Shown: positions 36,426 to 49,495, numbered from the stretch's first letter. The stretch is DNA of 64,000 nucleotides from Edolisoma coerulescens (GCA_013397115.1 VWZW01006244.1:1-64000), one strand, 5' to 3'. Numbers and translations: made by a program. Notes: generated by a model from the letters alone, not told the origin.

Positions 36426-37711
36426 TCAGTTTTGGGATTGCCATCTGACCTCCTTCATGTGCTACACCCCTCAACTTTTCTTAGCATTTGTCCTGAACAT
36501 CAGTGAAGTGCCTGACAAGTGTAGGTCAGGGACGTTCAGACATGGTAAATACTCTTTAAAACTGACAGGACACAGAGACTTCTTTGTTTTGAAAAATCCG
36601 TAGCAGAAGGATGTTCCTTCCAGGTGCCTTGTGTTTTGGGGGACCTTGCAGAGAAAGATGTAAGGTAATAGTTCTTTAAAATTTTCCCAGATTTATGAGG
36701 TTATGTTTGCTTTTGCACTCAGAAGAAAAGGAAACCGCTTTTATCCACAACTTCTATACACGTGGCTCTGTTGCTTATGGAATTCCCCTGTGAGCAAGTG
36801 CATCAGTGCCCAAATGCCCTTGAAAGGCGTTTGCTCAGAACAGGGATTTTGATATGGATAAGCTTTGCAAAAGGAACCTGAAACCTTCCACTTAGCTTGA
36901 GACAAATCTCACTGCCTGGGACCTTCCCCAGCTGCCTCCCTGCTGGTTTCATAGTCCCACCGGAGAGCTGAGGAGCTCAGTGCCTCCAGGAGCAGCTTTG
37001 TTCCTTGCCAGAGCCAGTTTCTCACCTACTTCTATCTCTGCGTGTGGAGGAGGCCCCATCAGCCACTCCACTGTTCAATAAATGCCGGCGGGATCGGGAG
37101 AGGTGGGGGATTCTTTGGAGCAGCTATCGATGTTTCCTAGGTAATGCTGACAAAACCACGCTGCCTCTAATTGGCTCCACTACAAATATTTACAGCTGTG
37201 AAAAGAAGTTTGCTGATCCCACGACGGTAGCCATGGTTGCCTATCTTTTTAGCTGCTGTTGTGCTGGTGAGAAACATGAATAGGTTGCAAGAATCCCTCT
37301 CTGGCTTTGTAGAAGGAACATTTGCTGACCCAAATGTAGAAGCCAATTAAGGTCTAAAGCTTCTGTGTGTTTTTCTGGTGAGCTTTGCCATTTGTTCTGT
37401 TCATTAGCAAAAAACCCAAAACCTAAAAACAACCAACAAACCCGTGGTGAGGGGCTACAACAAATCCAGGGCTTGTTACCATTTATATTGGTTGTGTTGC
37501 CATTTGTGTTGGTTGTGTACATATAAATAAAATATTGTGTTTAAACATCATATTAATGTATTACTCTGTGAATTTGAATTCCCATGCTGGCAGTGTCTGT
37601 TTGCAGCCCTGTGCACTCAATCAGCCCCCTGAAGTAGAAATGTTGATGCAATATGTTCTAATATTTGTTCTGAAATTACCTTTCAGATTGAATGTGTACT
37701 TACTTCTACTG
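36426..37711. other. Unique non-coding DNA
   Basis: No gene or repeat is assigned. A locally CpG-rich spot with CAATAAATGCCGGCGGG near 37076 is LTR-like, but no boundaries can be drawn. Confidence 0.45.
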
Positions 37712-37997
37712 GGAAGAAGGGAAGAAGATGGAGCCAGGCTCTTCCCAGTGGCGCTCAGTGACAGGACAAAAGGTAATGGGCACAAACAGAAATACTGGAA
37801 ATGGCTTTTAAATGGAAGAAAAGATTCCTTACTTTGTGGGTGGTCTAAGACTGTAACAGGTTTCCCAGAGTGGTTCTGGACTCCCCACCATCAGAGACAT
37901 TCAAAACCTTCCTGGACACTGTCCTGGAACAGCTGCTGTGGCTAATCCTGCTTGAGCAGAGTGGTTGGAGTAGGTGATATCAGGAAACTCTGCCAAG
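37712..37997 (+). mobile_element. CR1 LINE 3' fragment, third 3' subtype
   Basis: Blocks are GAAGATGGAGCCAGGCTCTT, CTCAGTGACAGGACAAAAGG, AATGGGCACAAACAGAAATA, TTTCCCAGAGTGGTTCTGGA, CATTCAAAACCTTCCTGGAC and CTGCTTGAGCAGAGTGGTTG. It is followed by a decayed terminus. The same subtype is seen in the long copy at 49580-50535. Confidence 0.9.
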
Positions 37998-38159
37998 CTC
38001 AAATATTTTCTGAATATGGAGTGAAATCTGCATTTTCTTTTTCAGTCTTGTTGCCTGTTTTGTTTGATGTGTGTCTCATTTTAAATAAATAACGGATCTG
38101 AACCTGCAGGCACAGGACATACATTGACTCTTTCCTCTAATGGAGAAGGGCCATGCTCA

Positions 38160-38422
38160 GGCTTTAAACTGAAAGAGAGTAAGCTTAGATGGGATATTGG
38201 GAAGGAATTCTTCCCTGTGAGGGTGGTAACACCCTGGCACAGGGTGCCCAGAGAAGCTGTGGCTGCCCCTGGATCCCTGGAAGTGTCCAAGGCCAGGTTG
38301 GATGGGGCTTGGAGCATCCTGGGATAGTGGAAGGTGTCCCTGCCCATGGCAGGGTGTTGGAACTGGATGGTCTTTAGGGTTCTTTCCAACCCAAACCATT
38401 CTGTGACTCCATAATTCTATGA
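38160..38422 (+). mobile_element. CR1 LINE 3' fragment, young-looking
   Basis: Blocks are GATGGGATATTGGGAAGGAA, CCCTGGCACAGGGTGCCCAG, CCCCTGGATCCCTGGAAGTG, CTGCCCATGGCAGGGTGTTG, and an end in CATTCTGTGACTCCATAATT. Over about 200 bases it is nearly identical to the inverted copy at 41666-42050. Confidence 0.95.
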
Positions 38423-41400
38423 AATTGTTTGTTCTGCTTTCAAGATTCTGAAATAATGCCTCATTTTTCAACAGAGGAGTGTCCCCATAGGTTGTTATTC
38501 CGGTTGTTATTCCTTCATGCTTCAGACTTCAGAAAAATAACATTTTTGGGGGGTGAAAATCCAGGCTTCAGAATTGCTTGGCAGATTTAAGAGCCTTGCT
38601 TGCTAATCAAGGACCATTAGACTGAATGTTTGTACGAGCTTGTCACAGGCACTGACATTTCGTGCTGAGTGTTATTTCTTTTCGCTCAGGTAAAATGTGG
38701 GCTGCTGCATTGTGCTGGTGTTTGTTCTCCCTTTCCCAGCCAGTTCTTGAAAGTGGCTCATGAATGCACAGTGAATTATTTACAGCTGTTTGCTTCCAAT
38801 GGAGCTCGAGAAGTTTCTCATGAGGTTTGTTCCTCCCTGCCTAACGCTGTGCTTGGCTGGGCTCTGCTTGTCATGTTTTTGTGCCAGTGCTGGGTCTCGA
38901 GCTGAGGATGATGCTGCCGAATCCTCCACACGTGGCAGGATGCGGCCGCTTGTGAGAGCTCTCTGTAAATATTCATTGTATTCTCAGACAGCAAATTGAA
39001 GATTAGGGCTGTGTGTTGGTTTCGTATGTCAGAAATCTGTCAGGAGGGCATTCAGGAGTGTTTTAGGATGCATCTGCTTGGGGAAATTGGGAATTAGGGT
39101 TTAACTGGTGATGGATTATCCAAAAGCTGCCTGTGAACAACCCTGATTTTGGTGGTGACTCAGAGCACGGACAAATGAGATCATAACGATGGGTATCTCA
39201 TTGACTAATTAACAAGATTGCATTTTATTTCCCCCTAAACTTCTATTAATCTATTAATACATCTAATGGCATTGAAGACTTGGGAATTTCTCACAGAACC
39301 ACAATTTTGCCTTGACTATGAGGGGCTGCATTTAATTGCAAGGGTTGATTCTTTCCTTTGTCTCTTGGACTGTCTACCCTGAGCAGCAGGCGAAGAACTT
39401 AAGGAACACATAAAAAACATCAGCTTCCTATTTAATTTCTTTTTATTTTTCTTGCCATCTTTTTTCCTAACTCTGTGTTCGTTTCCAGATTCCTTGTTCC
39501 TCTGCCTTGAATTAATTCCATTCCAAATCAAGACTTAAATGACATTTCTGACTAGAGGATCTCCAAATGACTCTTGCTGCTGGAAGTACTAACCCCTTCC
39601 TGTGTATTGCAAGTGGAAATAGAAACCAATTTGATTGGAGGGAGAACATATCTTGATACAATCTTTGCTGGTATTAAATTAATTGTTTTACTTCCTGGTG
39701 TGGGAGAATGAGAAATCATCTTTTTCAAGTGTATTTGCATGTTCTTGGTGAGGAATATCCCGTCTGTCTGCTAAAGGTGATCCCCTTTCTGTCCCATTTT
39801 ATTTGTTCTGGCTGAGGTATTTACTTGCTACTCAGTAATTCCCAATTTTGTTTAAATATCTGCCACACATTCAACAGGTTTTTTTTGATACAAAAGAAAT
39901 ACAGAAAATGAGCTCAAACTGGACTTTTAAAACGTTAAAATAATGGGGAGTGAACCCAGCTTTTGATGCACACAAAGATCCACAATAGCAATGGAAGACC
40001 CATAAATTTTGATTCAGGCAATATATAGAAAAAGAATCTTGGTTGTGGAAGGAATGGGAGAAGAAAATCAGTGTAGTGATACAGATTTTCACCTTGGGAC
40101 CTGATATTTCTGTTGTGGTTGAGTTGTGATTTTTGATTTGAATTTAGATGTTAGAAACCTCTCAAATCTCAGATGCAAGACCACATGGAGTGGTGGTGGA
40201 ATTTAACAGTTCATAGAGGAATTTATTAACATCTGAAGGCGATTCTGAATGATTCTGAGTTAGGTGAAAACCACTTCATCTCACAACACCAGAACTTCTC
40301 TGTCTTCATTTATAAAACAGATAATAAATACACTTCAGTGCACGCTTGGGTTTTAGCAGCTTTTCAAGCAAGGTAATTTCGATACTGTGAAATCACCTTT
40401 CATTTTTCCATTTTTTCCTTTTTTTTTTTTCTGTAAGAAAAGTCTGTTAGTGGGCAGTTGAAACCAAAATCTGTTGTGGGTCTTCAGAAAGCAGAGAGAA
40501 AAGCTTTTGAGAAGCCAATGCCAAGTGGAGGCATTCCACAGCAGCACAGAGAGGCCCTTACAGCAGAGCCTTGCTTCCTGCAGTGAGGCAATCCTGGGAA
40601 CCAGGGAGAAGGAGCACGGTTTACAAACCACAGGAGAGAAATCAATACAATGAGAGGCTGTGAAAACCAACAGCAATTTTTTTTCTGATTCAGTTGTCTG
40701 AGCAAGGCCAACAACAACATTATTTGAAAGGCAGGACGGTGCAGAAAGAGATGGGATTTTCCAGCTCGTGGAACCAAACTGCTGCCTGCAGAATTTCTAT
40801 GAACACACATGAAAAAAAATCAGGCTGGTAGGAGAATGCAGAACCAGGTCCTGGGCTTCTTCAAAGACAGTAGGTTTTGGATGAAATCCCTAAAAAACAG
40901 TAACCATGGAGTGTGAACAGCTTCATTATGACAGAAACAATGATGTAAAACAGGTCTTGATCTTATCTTGGATACCATCCCCTTCTGTGCCCACTGCTGG
41001 TGTTACAAGTTGTGTTGCAGAGCTCTGCACAGATGTTCTGTAATTATTTCATTTGTGAATCTCTTAGTCTCCTCGTTCAGACTAATCATCTCTCCAGCTA
41101 TTTATAGGTTGCAGCTGCCAACTGGAAAACCAGCAAAGATGGGAATGGGAGAGAAAAAGCATATTTTCCTTAGTGCCTGTGGGCTGCAGCTGAATGCTTT
41201 AACTGATCTTGAGGCAAAGGTAGCTGCTCCCTTGAAGCACAGTTTTCTTGCCAAAAAAGAGCTTGTGGTAACACCACAATAATCCCCACTCCAAAACACA
41301 ATTTTGAAGTTATCCTTAATTTATTATTATATATTTCTTTACTCTCTTTGTGTGAATCTTCATTTAAGGAGAATGTGTGACCTGGAAAGAATCACACAGA

Positions 41401-41665
41401 GGAGCAGGAATTAAAGAATTTTCCTCCATCGGTGTGGTTGATGGGAAAATGCAAACATAAAGATGCTTTTTTGATTCTGTTTCATGACTACTCCTTGTAT
41501 TGGCAGGAAGGTAATGGGATTCATGCAGAAGTGCAACATCAAAATGCCTTTATGCTGTGTCCTTCCAAAGAAATTAGCAGAGAATGCTTCTGGGTTTTTT
41601 GTTGTGGGAAATGATTTTCAGGACCAGGGTCTGAAAATTACTGTTTTTTCCTCAAAGCATACAAA
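38423..41665. other. Unique non-coding DNA, 3.2 kb
   Basis: No repeat or exon is recognised. A T-rich tract lies near 40419-40431. Overlapping minus frames at 40353-40810 lack a domain. This is the spacer of the inverted CR1 pair. Confidence 0.5.
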
Positions 41666-42050
41666 AATCATAGAATAGCTTGGGTTGGAAGGGACCGTAA
41701 AGATCACCTTGTTACAAACCCGGCCCATGGTCAGGGACACCTTCCACTATCCCGGGGTGCTCCAAGCCCCGTCCAACCTGGCCTTGGGCACTTCCAGGGA
41801 TCCAGGGGCAGCCACAGCTTCTCTGGGCACCCTGTGCCAGGGTGTTACCACCCTCACAGGGAAGAATTCCTTCCCAATACCCCATTTAACCCTGCCCTCC
41901 TTCAGTTTGAAGCCATTCCCCCGTCTCCTGTCACTCCAGACCCTTGCCCAAAGTCCCTCTCCAGCTCTCTTGGAGCCCCTTTAGGCACTGGAAGGTGTTT
42001 TAAGGCCTCCCCAGAGCCTTGTTTTCTCCATCATGAACAAACCAAGCTCA
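41666..42050 (-). mobile_element. CR1 LINE 3' fragment, about 385 bp, young-looking
   Basis: On plus it begins AATCATAGAATAGCTTGGG, then GGTGCTCCAAGCCCCGTCC, CCCTGTGCCAGGGTGTTACC, GTCTCCTGTCACTCCAGACC and GGAGCCCCTTTAGGCACTGG, fading near the CATGAACAAACC block. The plus frame 41685-41984 (99 codons) is a reverse-strand CR1 frame, not a gene. Confidence 0.95.
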
Positions 42051-43203
42051 CAACCCAGAATGCTGATTTGGAAAGTTACCTTTTTGTGAAGGGCAGTGGT
42101 GCTGCTCTGCCAGTCCCTGTCAGGAGTTCAGACCTTCCTTGGCAAGTCTCAGAAGCTCTGCCCTAAGCACTAAACCTAAGCATTCTTATTTTTAACCTTT
42201 TCTTCCTCAACTGGGAGGGACAATCACCATAATTTCTTTTGTTTTGCTCATACTTGAACAATTGGTGCAGGAATCAGACTCTGTGCCTCTTCTTTGTTTG
42301 ACTTTCCATTCCTTTCGCTGTTCTGTGACAAAGAAAGACATCACCAAATCTGCACAAACTTGCATTCAGTAGATCCGAGCAAAAGGGGTTTTTAGATCTA
42401 GAAATTCTTTTCCCTTCCTGACACAAGTGTTTGGCACTAGGAGTTAAATCTATATTTGTTTGCCAGATAAGGTGGATAAGACTGAGCCTGATTCTGGGAT
42501 TGGGATTTCTGTGAAAAATTATTGGAAAGTCAGTCCAAGAGAGGAAATATACCTGCAAGAAACTGGTGGTTTTGGGGTTTTGTTTGGTTTTGGGCTTTTT
42601 TTAGGTGATGCCCTGCTGAAAGCAGAATTAAGGTTTTCCTGTTCTCTGCTTCTCCCAAAGGAATTGTCATGGCAGCAGGCAGGGCTTAGTTACTCCCAGT
42701 CAATGTGGGCAGCTTCAGATCTCTGGTGGTATCTCTACCACCATTTCTATTTTTACCTCGAGACTACCACCAGGCTGGTGGGTCAAACCAACAGAGAGGT
42801 GAACCAAATTCACCCAAAATCCAAACCAAATTCATCCGCGCGAGCCAAAATCTTGAACTTGGCCTTATGACCCGGCCCTTCTCCCTGCTGTTGTTTTCAT
42901 TTCTGCCTCTGCAAGGTGCCTGTGGATGTTGGGCTGAATCAATCCATGGCTTTCTAAGCACTGACTAACAACCTCCTGCCTGGCTGCGGGGGCAGAAAGT
43001 CAATTATTTTGTTAACTGAGAATTCAGTGCTGTGTCATCACACCTACTGTGTTCTTCTTTCTCTCAGGAGCTGTCTAGAAGTTGTCACAACTCTTGGGCT
43101 CAGTGTCTGACTATGGGAAACGTAGGGTGGAATCCATTTACTCCAAATTTAGGAACTTGAAAATTAAATGTCAATTTTTAAGTTCACTTTAGAGCCAGAA
43201 GAA

Positions 43204-43223
43204 TTTTTTTTTTTTTTTTTTTT
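43204..43223. repeat. Poly-T tract (20 T)
   Basis: An uninterrupted T homopolymer. Confidence 0.9.
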
Positions 43224-44397
43224 GAGGAGGCAGTTTCTCTTATTGTAAAACAGGTGATTTTGGAGAAATCAGCCCAATCAGCTCGAGTAGTAATTATTCC
43301 AGGGACTATAAATGAAGCCTGTAGTGACAATTTAATAAAAATTAATAAACCAGCTGTGCTGTTATTTTTCCTTGCTGGTCATGCCTGAATCCTTCAGGAA
43401 AGACGTGGAAAAAGGTCACTTTTTTGCTTAAACCTACTTGTTAAGCAATGGAGAAACTCATGCCTTTTGTTCATTCCCTTTTCCAACAAAAGGGATGGTA
43501 ATCAAAATTTTTTCTACTGATCATAATTTTATCTACTTTGGATCATAATTACATCTGTTCCTTCTGCAGACCACGACTCTGTCTCATCATTTATAAAGGG
43601 AATAACACAGTAGGGAAAAGTAGTGGATCTGACCAATTTCTTTGTGTGCATGAACATGGAATAAGACTCACAAGCCCTAATGATGCTCCCAACATTTCTC
43701 TTCCTGTAGTGAGGCTCAGTACTTTGTTGCTTCATTGCTTATTCATGGCAAGGAGCATGTGTTCAACATGCAAGATAAAAAATACAACAGCATATTTCTA
43801 AATTTAATAATTAAATAAAATTTTAAAATAAGCCAACAGAAATAAATGTAAAAATCGTAAAAAATAATGGTTGCAAACAGTATTTCTTTTTAAAGGTACT
43901 CTGGATCAATCGCTTCCACAGTCATGTTGCTGTGCCAACACATCAGGCTGCTGGAGATGCTGATTTGTCTGCTTTAAATATTATTCCTGGGCCCCTATTA
44001 ATAGCTGTACTCATCAGAGAGATGAGGTGAGGACTAACACAGGCGAGTGTGGGTTGGTTGTACAATCAGGCTGGGGAACGAGCAGGGCACACCCGCCCTG
44101 CCTGTGTTTCTCAGTCAGTAAAGGTTGGTTTGTGACACAAGTGGGAAGGTGAAGATGCTCTCCAAACCAATGAAGGCTCTGACTGGAAGGATTGTCCACC
44201 TGACATCCAACTAAACACATCCCTGCCCTGAGAGCTGGTAACCATGCCCAAAGGATGTGCAAAGCCAGGGAAATGTGTGATGTCAAACTTAGGGATACAG
44301 CTACCCTTAGCAGGTTTTTGAGCCCACAGAAAGTTGATTTTATTTTTCAGTGTAGTGAGAACACAACCACTTTCCACATCTTGAAGAGTGGAAACAC

Positions 44398-44425
44398 ACA
44401 TTCCAACCTAATGATTCTGTGATCT
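44398..44425 (+). mobile_element. Possible CR1 3' tail remnant
   Basis: ACATTCCAACCTAATGATTC followed by TGTGATC matches only the last 25 or so bases of CR1; nothing upstream aligns. It could be chance. Confidence 0.35.
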
Positions 44426-45169
44426 CCACCATCCCTGATATTCTGAGCCATGGACTTTCTACCACGTGTCTGCCAAAAGCCTTCTCCAGGTGCCTGTGCC
44501 AGTGCTCACTGCTGAAGATCCAGTTTGCTCACTGCTTTATGGGACCACTCAAGAGTGGGATTCACCTGAGTGAAGGTAGATGTCCTGTCTCAGGTATCTG
44601 CAGTGGGTTCCTTCACAGTAAAGGACTGATCAGCATCACCAGTGATTTCCGGGGTGGGATTTTTCTCAGTTTTGTGTAAATGTAGAGAACTGATCAGCAA
44701 AATCCCTCTCTGAATGTTTCACTCTGAACCCCAAGCTCAGTTAGGGAGGTACTGGCTCAGGGGACAGTTACGCTGCTTGATGTTCTATGAAAGAAGAGCT
44801 ACAAGCACGTGTGTTTGTCACAGAGGAGTTGGGATAGAAGGACATGGACTTGTGTTCCTCAGACAACAAGCCAAAGACTGATTCTGATCCAGCTAAAGAG
44901 AGGTAAAGTAGGTTAAGGATTAATTACATTTGGGGACAAAGTTTAATGTATGAAAAACTGGAAAAAATACAATTTATCTCCTTATTTGAATAATCAATCC
45001 ACCCAGCCTGTGGTTGATGTAGTTTGCTGCTATGTTGATTCTTTGACCGACTCTTACAAGTTAACAGCTTTCTGTTGGCTCTCCAAAATTTGATTCTCAC
45101 AAACATAATTGTCCAGGGCTTCTGTGGTGTTTCCTTGCTCATCTCTTGTCCCTTCAGTTTGTTCTCTGC

Positions 45170-45193
45170 AGCATCCCTGCCTCCAGGGATGCT
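45170..45193. repeat. Perfect 10-bp hairpin, 4-nt loop
   Basis: AGCATCCCTG and CAGGGATGCT are exact reverse complements separated by CCTC. No T-run follows and no repeat element surrounds it. Confidence 0.85.
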
Positions 45194-48100
45194 CCCCTTG
45201 CAGCCAGGGAGGAAAGTCTCAAGGATGTCACATGTTGAAGCTGGGTCTTAAGGCATGAAAGAAGAGAAGTTTTTGGCTCATAACAAACCTCCCACCCCAG
45301 CTGGTGACAGCCCAAACTGCTCTGCCTCAGGGACCTCTCTCAGCCCTTGCAGCTGGACCAGGGATCTTTCCAGAGGAGACACAATGTGTGAACCTCAGCC
45401 TGGACTTCTACCTTGTTTATATTTGTAATTGAACACTTTCTCACTCTAATTCTTCCCTCTGTCAGAGAGAAATTATGATGTTAAGAAGCTTCTCTGAGTC
45501 TGTGAGGCCTTACATACATTTATCAAGTTGGGAAAATCTTACTCCGCTTCAAACACTTGAATTTACATTTCTACATTATCTACCTTCAGATTATTTTGGT
45601 CCATAGAGAGAAATACGTTAAATAAATGAAAAGATAAATTAGAATTGGTGTACATATTTTAATATAGTCATTCTTAACACATAGGTATTCACATGGCCAG
45701 ATAAGATTAATTCACTTACAGGATGTTTACCCTCCATTTGAAGTGCTCACTTGGTGTACTCCAAAGTGTTGTTAATAGAGAATTTCTTCTTCTATAAAGA
45801 GCCAAAGAAAAAAGTCAAAGATGAGTTTAACTAAATTGTGGTAGGAATTGAATTCATCTCAATTTAGATGTCCAAAAATTGTTCATCTGTTTCCTAACTG
45901 GTCCATCAGTTACAGGCAGCAGAGAGAAACAGGTGCCTTCCAGATGGCCGGGCAGCTCATTTCAGAGCACTCACCTAAGATGGGATGAGCTGCTCTCCCA
46001 AAATGCTTGTTTCACTCCTCTGACTCCTGACAGCCCAGCACAGACACCTAAAAATCTGGTTCAGGAGAGTGGTATAGATCTGTAAGCTGTATTTTCTATG
46101 TGTGATGTGTATATGATACAGGATTTAAGAGACAGTCAAAACTTCTTCCAGTCTGGCACAGTGCACAGAACTTAAATTTATGTGTAACTATCCCATCCAT
46201 TGATTCTGACTCATAAAACTGCCTAAAAGCAAGCCCAGGATGGTGTTACTTCTCTTGAGCAATTAAAACAATCTTCCCATGCAGTCACAGCAGAGTGCAG
46301 GGCAGTGATGCCGCTGCTAGATCAAAATATTTATAAATATTGCTAAATATTTTTAAATCACTGCTGATTTCTCATTTCTGCTTTGACCACAGATGTTTTT
46401 GTGCAACCAGCTAAGATTAGACTGATGATGATCTACTGGCAAAAGAGGTTTGGAGCGAGCATTGCTGCTCCTGGAGCAGTTTTGATGTATTCATTCCTAT
46501 TTTTATAGAGATCTTGGGAATTTTTACTCCTTTTGATCTGCTAAAGGAGCTCTTAAGCAAGTCAGGAAAGGTTGTTTCCTTCACACTGTTCATGGCAGTT
46601 CTTTTTCATGTGAAACTGTGAATTAGGGCTGCTGGAGATGGTGGCAAAGAGAGAGAGAAGGATTATCATTAATATCTTCATTTGACAGGTGAGATAGGTT
46701 CAAATATGGAACCAATGGGGTTATGCTGCAGTTTCAGACAGAATTATTATCACTGTGAATCATTAATTTTCCTTAAGCCTCCAAGTTGGAGCATTTCAAG
46801 TAATTCTGCACATCCACCCAGTAGCCACACGGGACTGAAGAAGAAAACCAGAAATGGTTTCTGTGTGTCACATTCCCCCACAAACAGTGAGCAGGAAGGC
46901 TCCTCACAGAGCACCACCTTGTCCCCCAGCAGTGATCAGCTGCTTCTGGAGTGTCCTGGAGGAAACTGGAGGCTGGAGGAGAGAAGGATTTGGGGTGATT
47001 TTTTGCTGTCTGCAGCTGCCTGGTTGGAAGCCAACAGAACCAGGCTCTTCTTGGAAGTAAATGGCAAGAGGAGAAGAGGCAATGGACAGACAGGATTTCT
47101 TGGTGCCATTTCTGGTAGTTTTCCACTGAATTTAAGGCCTGTTGATTTTTAAATTCTTTTACTGGAGCATACCATAGATACAGGAGCTTTCTTTCTTTTA
47201 CCACCTCTCTGATTCAAAGTAATTCAAAAGTCGTTTGAAAAGGTTCTGTGTCTGACACCCAATTTCCAAAATGTCTGAAATCACCAATCTTACTGTGATT
47301 AATGCATCAAACCATTTCTGGGAATTGTCTCAATACCATTTAAGTGCTCTTCAAGCCACAGGTTCATGCACTGCAAGTTAAGAGGCTTCTCTCTCCTTGT
47401 ACATCTTCTTTGGGAATGTGTTTATCTAATTCCAATGAAGAGGGCTTAGTGGATTTGCTTTTCTCATCGATGCACAGCTAAACAAAAATTCCTCAGGGGA
47501 AACCTCTTTTGAGAGATGGGAAAGATAAATTTGCCTTGTAAAGAAATTAGCATTGTAAACACGCTTACAAATGTTTGATATGCGACATTGCTGAAGAAGG
47601 ATTGCAATCTGAACCAGCATCATCTCAGGATTTTCAATCTGGTTGCAGGCTCTGTGGGATGTGGGCTTGAAAAAGACCACCCAAGTTATGGCTGAGAAGT
47701 GCTGCACTTGATTTTAGAACGACTCCTACAAACCAGTGTTTGAAGAAAAGCATTACATCCAGCAGGAAAAATACCAGAATTACTCCAGAAGTCACCCATT
47801 TCCTGCAGTGTGCTCGGGGAGGCCAGTGAGGGGATTTCTACCAGGGAGGGAGAACCAGGTCTCTGAGATCTCCCTGTCAGAGAAGCTCCAAGGACATCTT
47901 TTTTGATCTCTTTCTTTGTGGCTTCATCCCTGCCTTAACCTCTGGTTTGTTTTTCTCTGTTTCCAGACTTTTTCACTGTATGTGTGAAGGCTGGTCCTAC
48001 CCTGGGCAACACAAGACTGATTGACATCTGGTGACATAGCTGACATATCTTCAGGGCATGATTAGCACATCAAGCATTTTTCCTCCAGTCTATTCCAATT

Positions 48101-49292
48101 TTTCGTCTCCTGGCTAAATTTCCCTATAATGCCTCACAAACTGCAGCTGCAGTAGGAGGTGGTCTTTGTGTTATTATTGTTAAAATGAAGCAAAAAAATT
48201 CAATTAATGCATCATGCCAAGGCTAAGTTACTATGCTGGAAATGAAATGGAATCCTTTGTTCACTTTGGACACCACAAAGAATGGTTGTGGATCTGGAAA
48301 TGGAACTAGAAGCTTTTATTTTGGGGAGTGAAGCAAAGGTTGAAGGGTAGAATCTGTTCAGATAATAATTGTGATATGGTCCATAATCCAGATATCAGCC
48401 TCAATGGCTCAATGCTTGGATTATTTAACACAGCGTGGAGATTTAGGCTTTATTTACCAGGGCTCCCTAAATCAGCCTGTTTGTGCCTGTTTGGACCCAC
48501 ATCCCCTTTGCTCTCTGAACATTTTCCCTGCACAATTCCAGCACCACAGACGCCGTGTTGGTACTGAGCAGGGGGATGCAATCTGTCCCCATGCAAAGAA
48601 ACAAACAGAACACGCTCCAGGAGAAAACAGCAGCACAAGGAAGAACAAACAAACAAACCTGGGCACGCTGACCCTGGCTTATTCACTCCCTGCCACCCCA
48701 AAGAGTGCTTCCTTCTCCACTCATCCAAGGGCCAGGCAGAATAAAAATACTGCTTCAGGAATATAGAAGTCAAGTTGTTCCCTTCTTCTGCTTCCTCCCT
48801 TGCACATTTCTTGGAAGAGAAAAGCAGCTGGAACAGGGCCAGGTGTCACTGCAGAGAGGAGTCCTTAGCTGGCAGGGAGTCTGCAGAATGTTTCCTACAA
48901 CCTGGGGTTTTTTTCTGACGGGATTCATCTTCCCTAACCTTCACCATCCAATAATTAGGCATCTAATCCAAGCCCTTCATTATGTCTCTCTGGAGCTGAT
49001 GCAGAGAGGCTGGATGAATTGCCCTCTGGGGTTACTTGTCTCTGTGTGTTGACAACAGAGTCAGCCTAAAAGACTGGCTCAGAACAGACAGCAAACTTCT
49101 TGGCAGCCACAATTAAATGGGATGAGTCCGAGCATCAGCTGCACCCCGGTGACTGGCAGACTGACTCAGTCACAGCTCACTACAGCACTGTAAATGCTCA
49201 ACGGGCACATTCCTGCATATTCCTGGCTCTGGGATCACTGTGTACATCCTCAGCTCTGCAAAGTCTGGGTTTAACACATTTTCTCTATATAC

Positions 49293-49495
49293 ACTGGCTC
49301 AGGTTGCCTGGAGAAGCTGTGGCTGCCCCTGGATCCCTGGAAGTGTCCAAGGCCAGGTTGGATGGGGCTTGGAGCAACCTGGGATAGTGGAAAGTGTCCC
49401 TGCTCATGGCAGGAGGGTTGGAACTGGATAGTCTTTAAGATGGTCTTTAAGATCCCTTCTAACCCAAAGCATTCTATGACTCTGCTGTTCTATGA
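49293..49495 (+). mobile_element. CR1 LINE 3' fragment with 12-bp internal duplication
   Basis: Blocks are GGAGAAGCTGTGGCTGCCCC, TGGATCCCTGGAAGTGTCC, GGAGCAACCTGGGATAGTGG, and an end in CATTCTATGACTCTGCTG. GTCTTTAAGATG (49431-49442) is repeated as GTCTTTAAGATC (49443-49454); only one unit occurs in the related copies. Confidence 0.93.

Larger units (their letters stand above)
42051..49292. other. 7.2 kb without recognisable gene or clear interspersed repeat
   Basis: It contains a 20-T tract (43204-43223), a possible CR1 tail remnant (44398-44425), a 10-bp-arm hairpin (45170-45193), and AT-rich unique stretches such as 43250-43370 and 46320-46400. The longest frames (46682-47152 plus, 156 codons; 46773-47204 minus) overlap each other and have no domain. 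Confidence 0.5.

Noticed and set aside
37060..37110. CpG-rich spot with CAATAAA resembling an LTR 3' end
   Set aside because: No TATA-like element, terminal repeats or duplicate found, so no element can be bounded.
41685..41984. 99-codon plus frame ending in Pro/Ser-rich sequence, with similar frames at 38081-38389 (minus) and 12368-12697 (plus)
   Set aside because: All read the antisense of the same CR1 3' UTR, which explains their similarity to each other.
46682..47204. 156-codon plus frame and 143-codon minus frame over the same DNA
   Set aside because: Mutually overlapping, neither with a domain; at most one could be real and nothing favours either.
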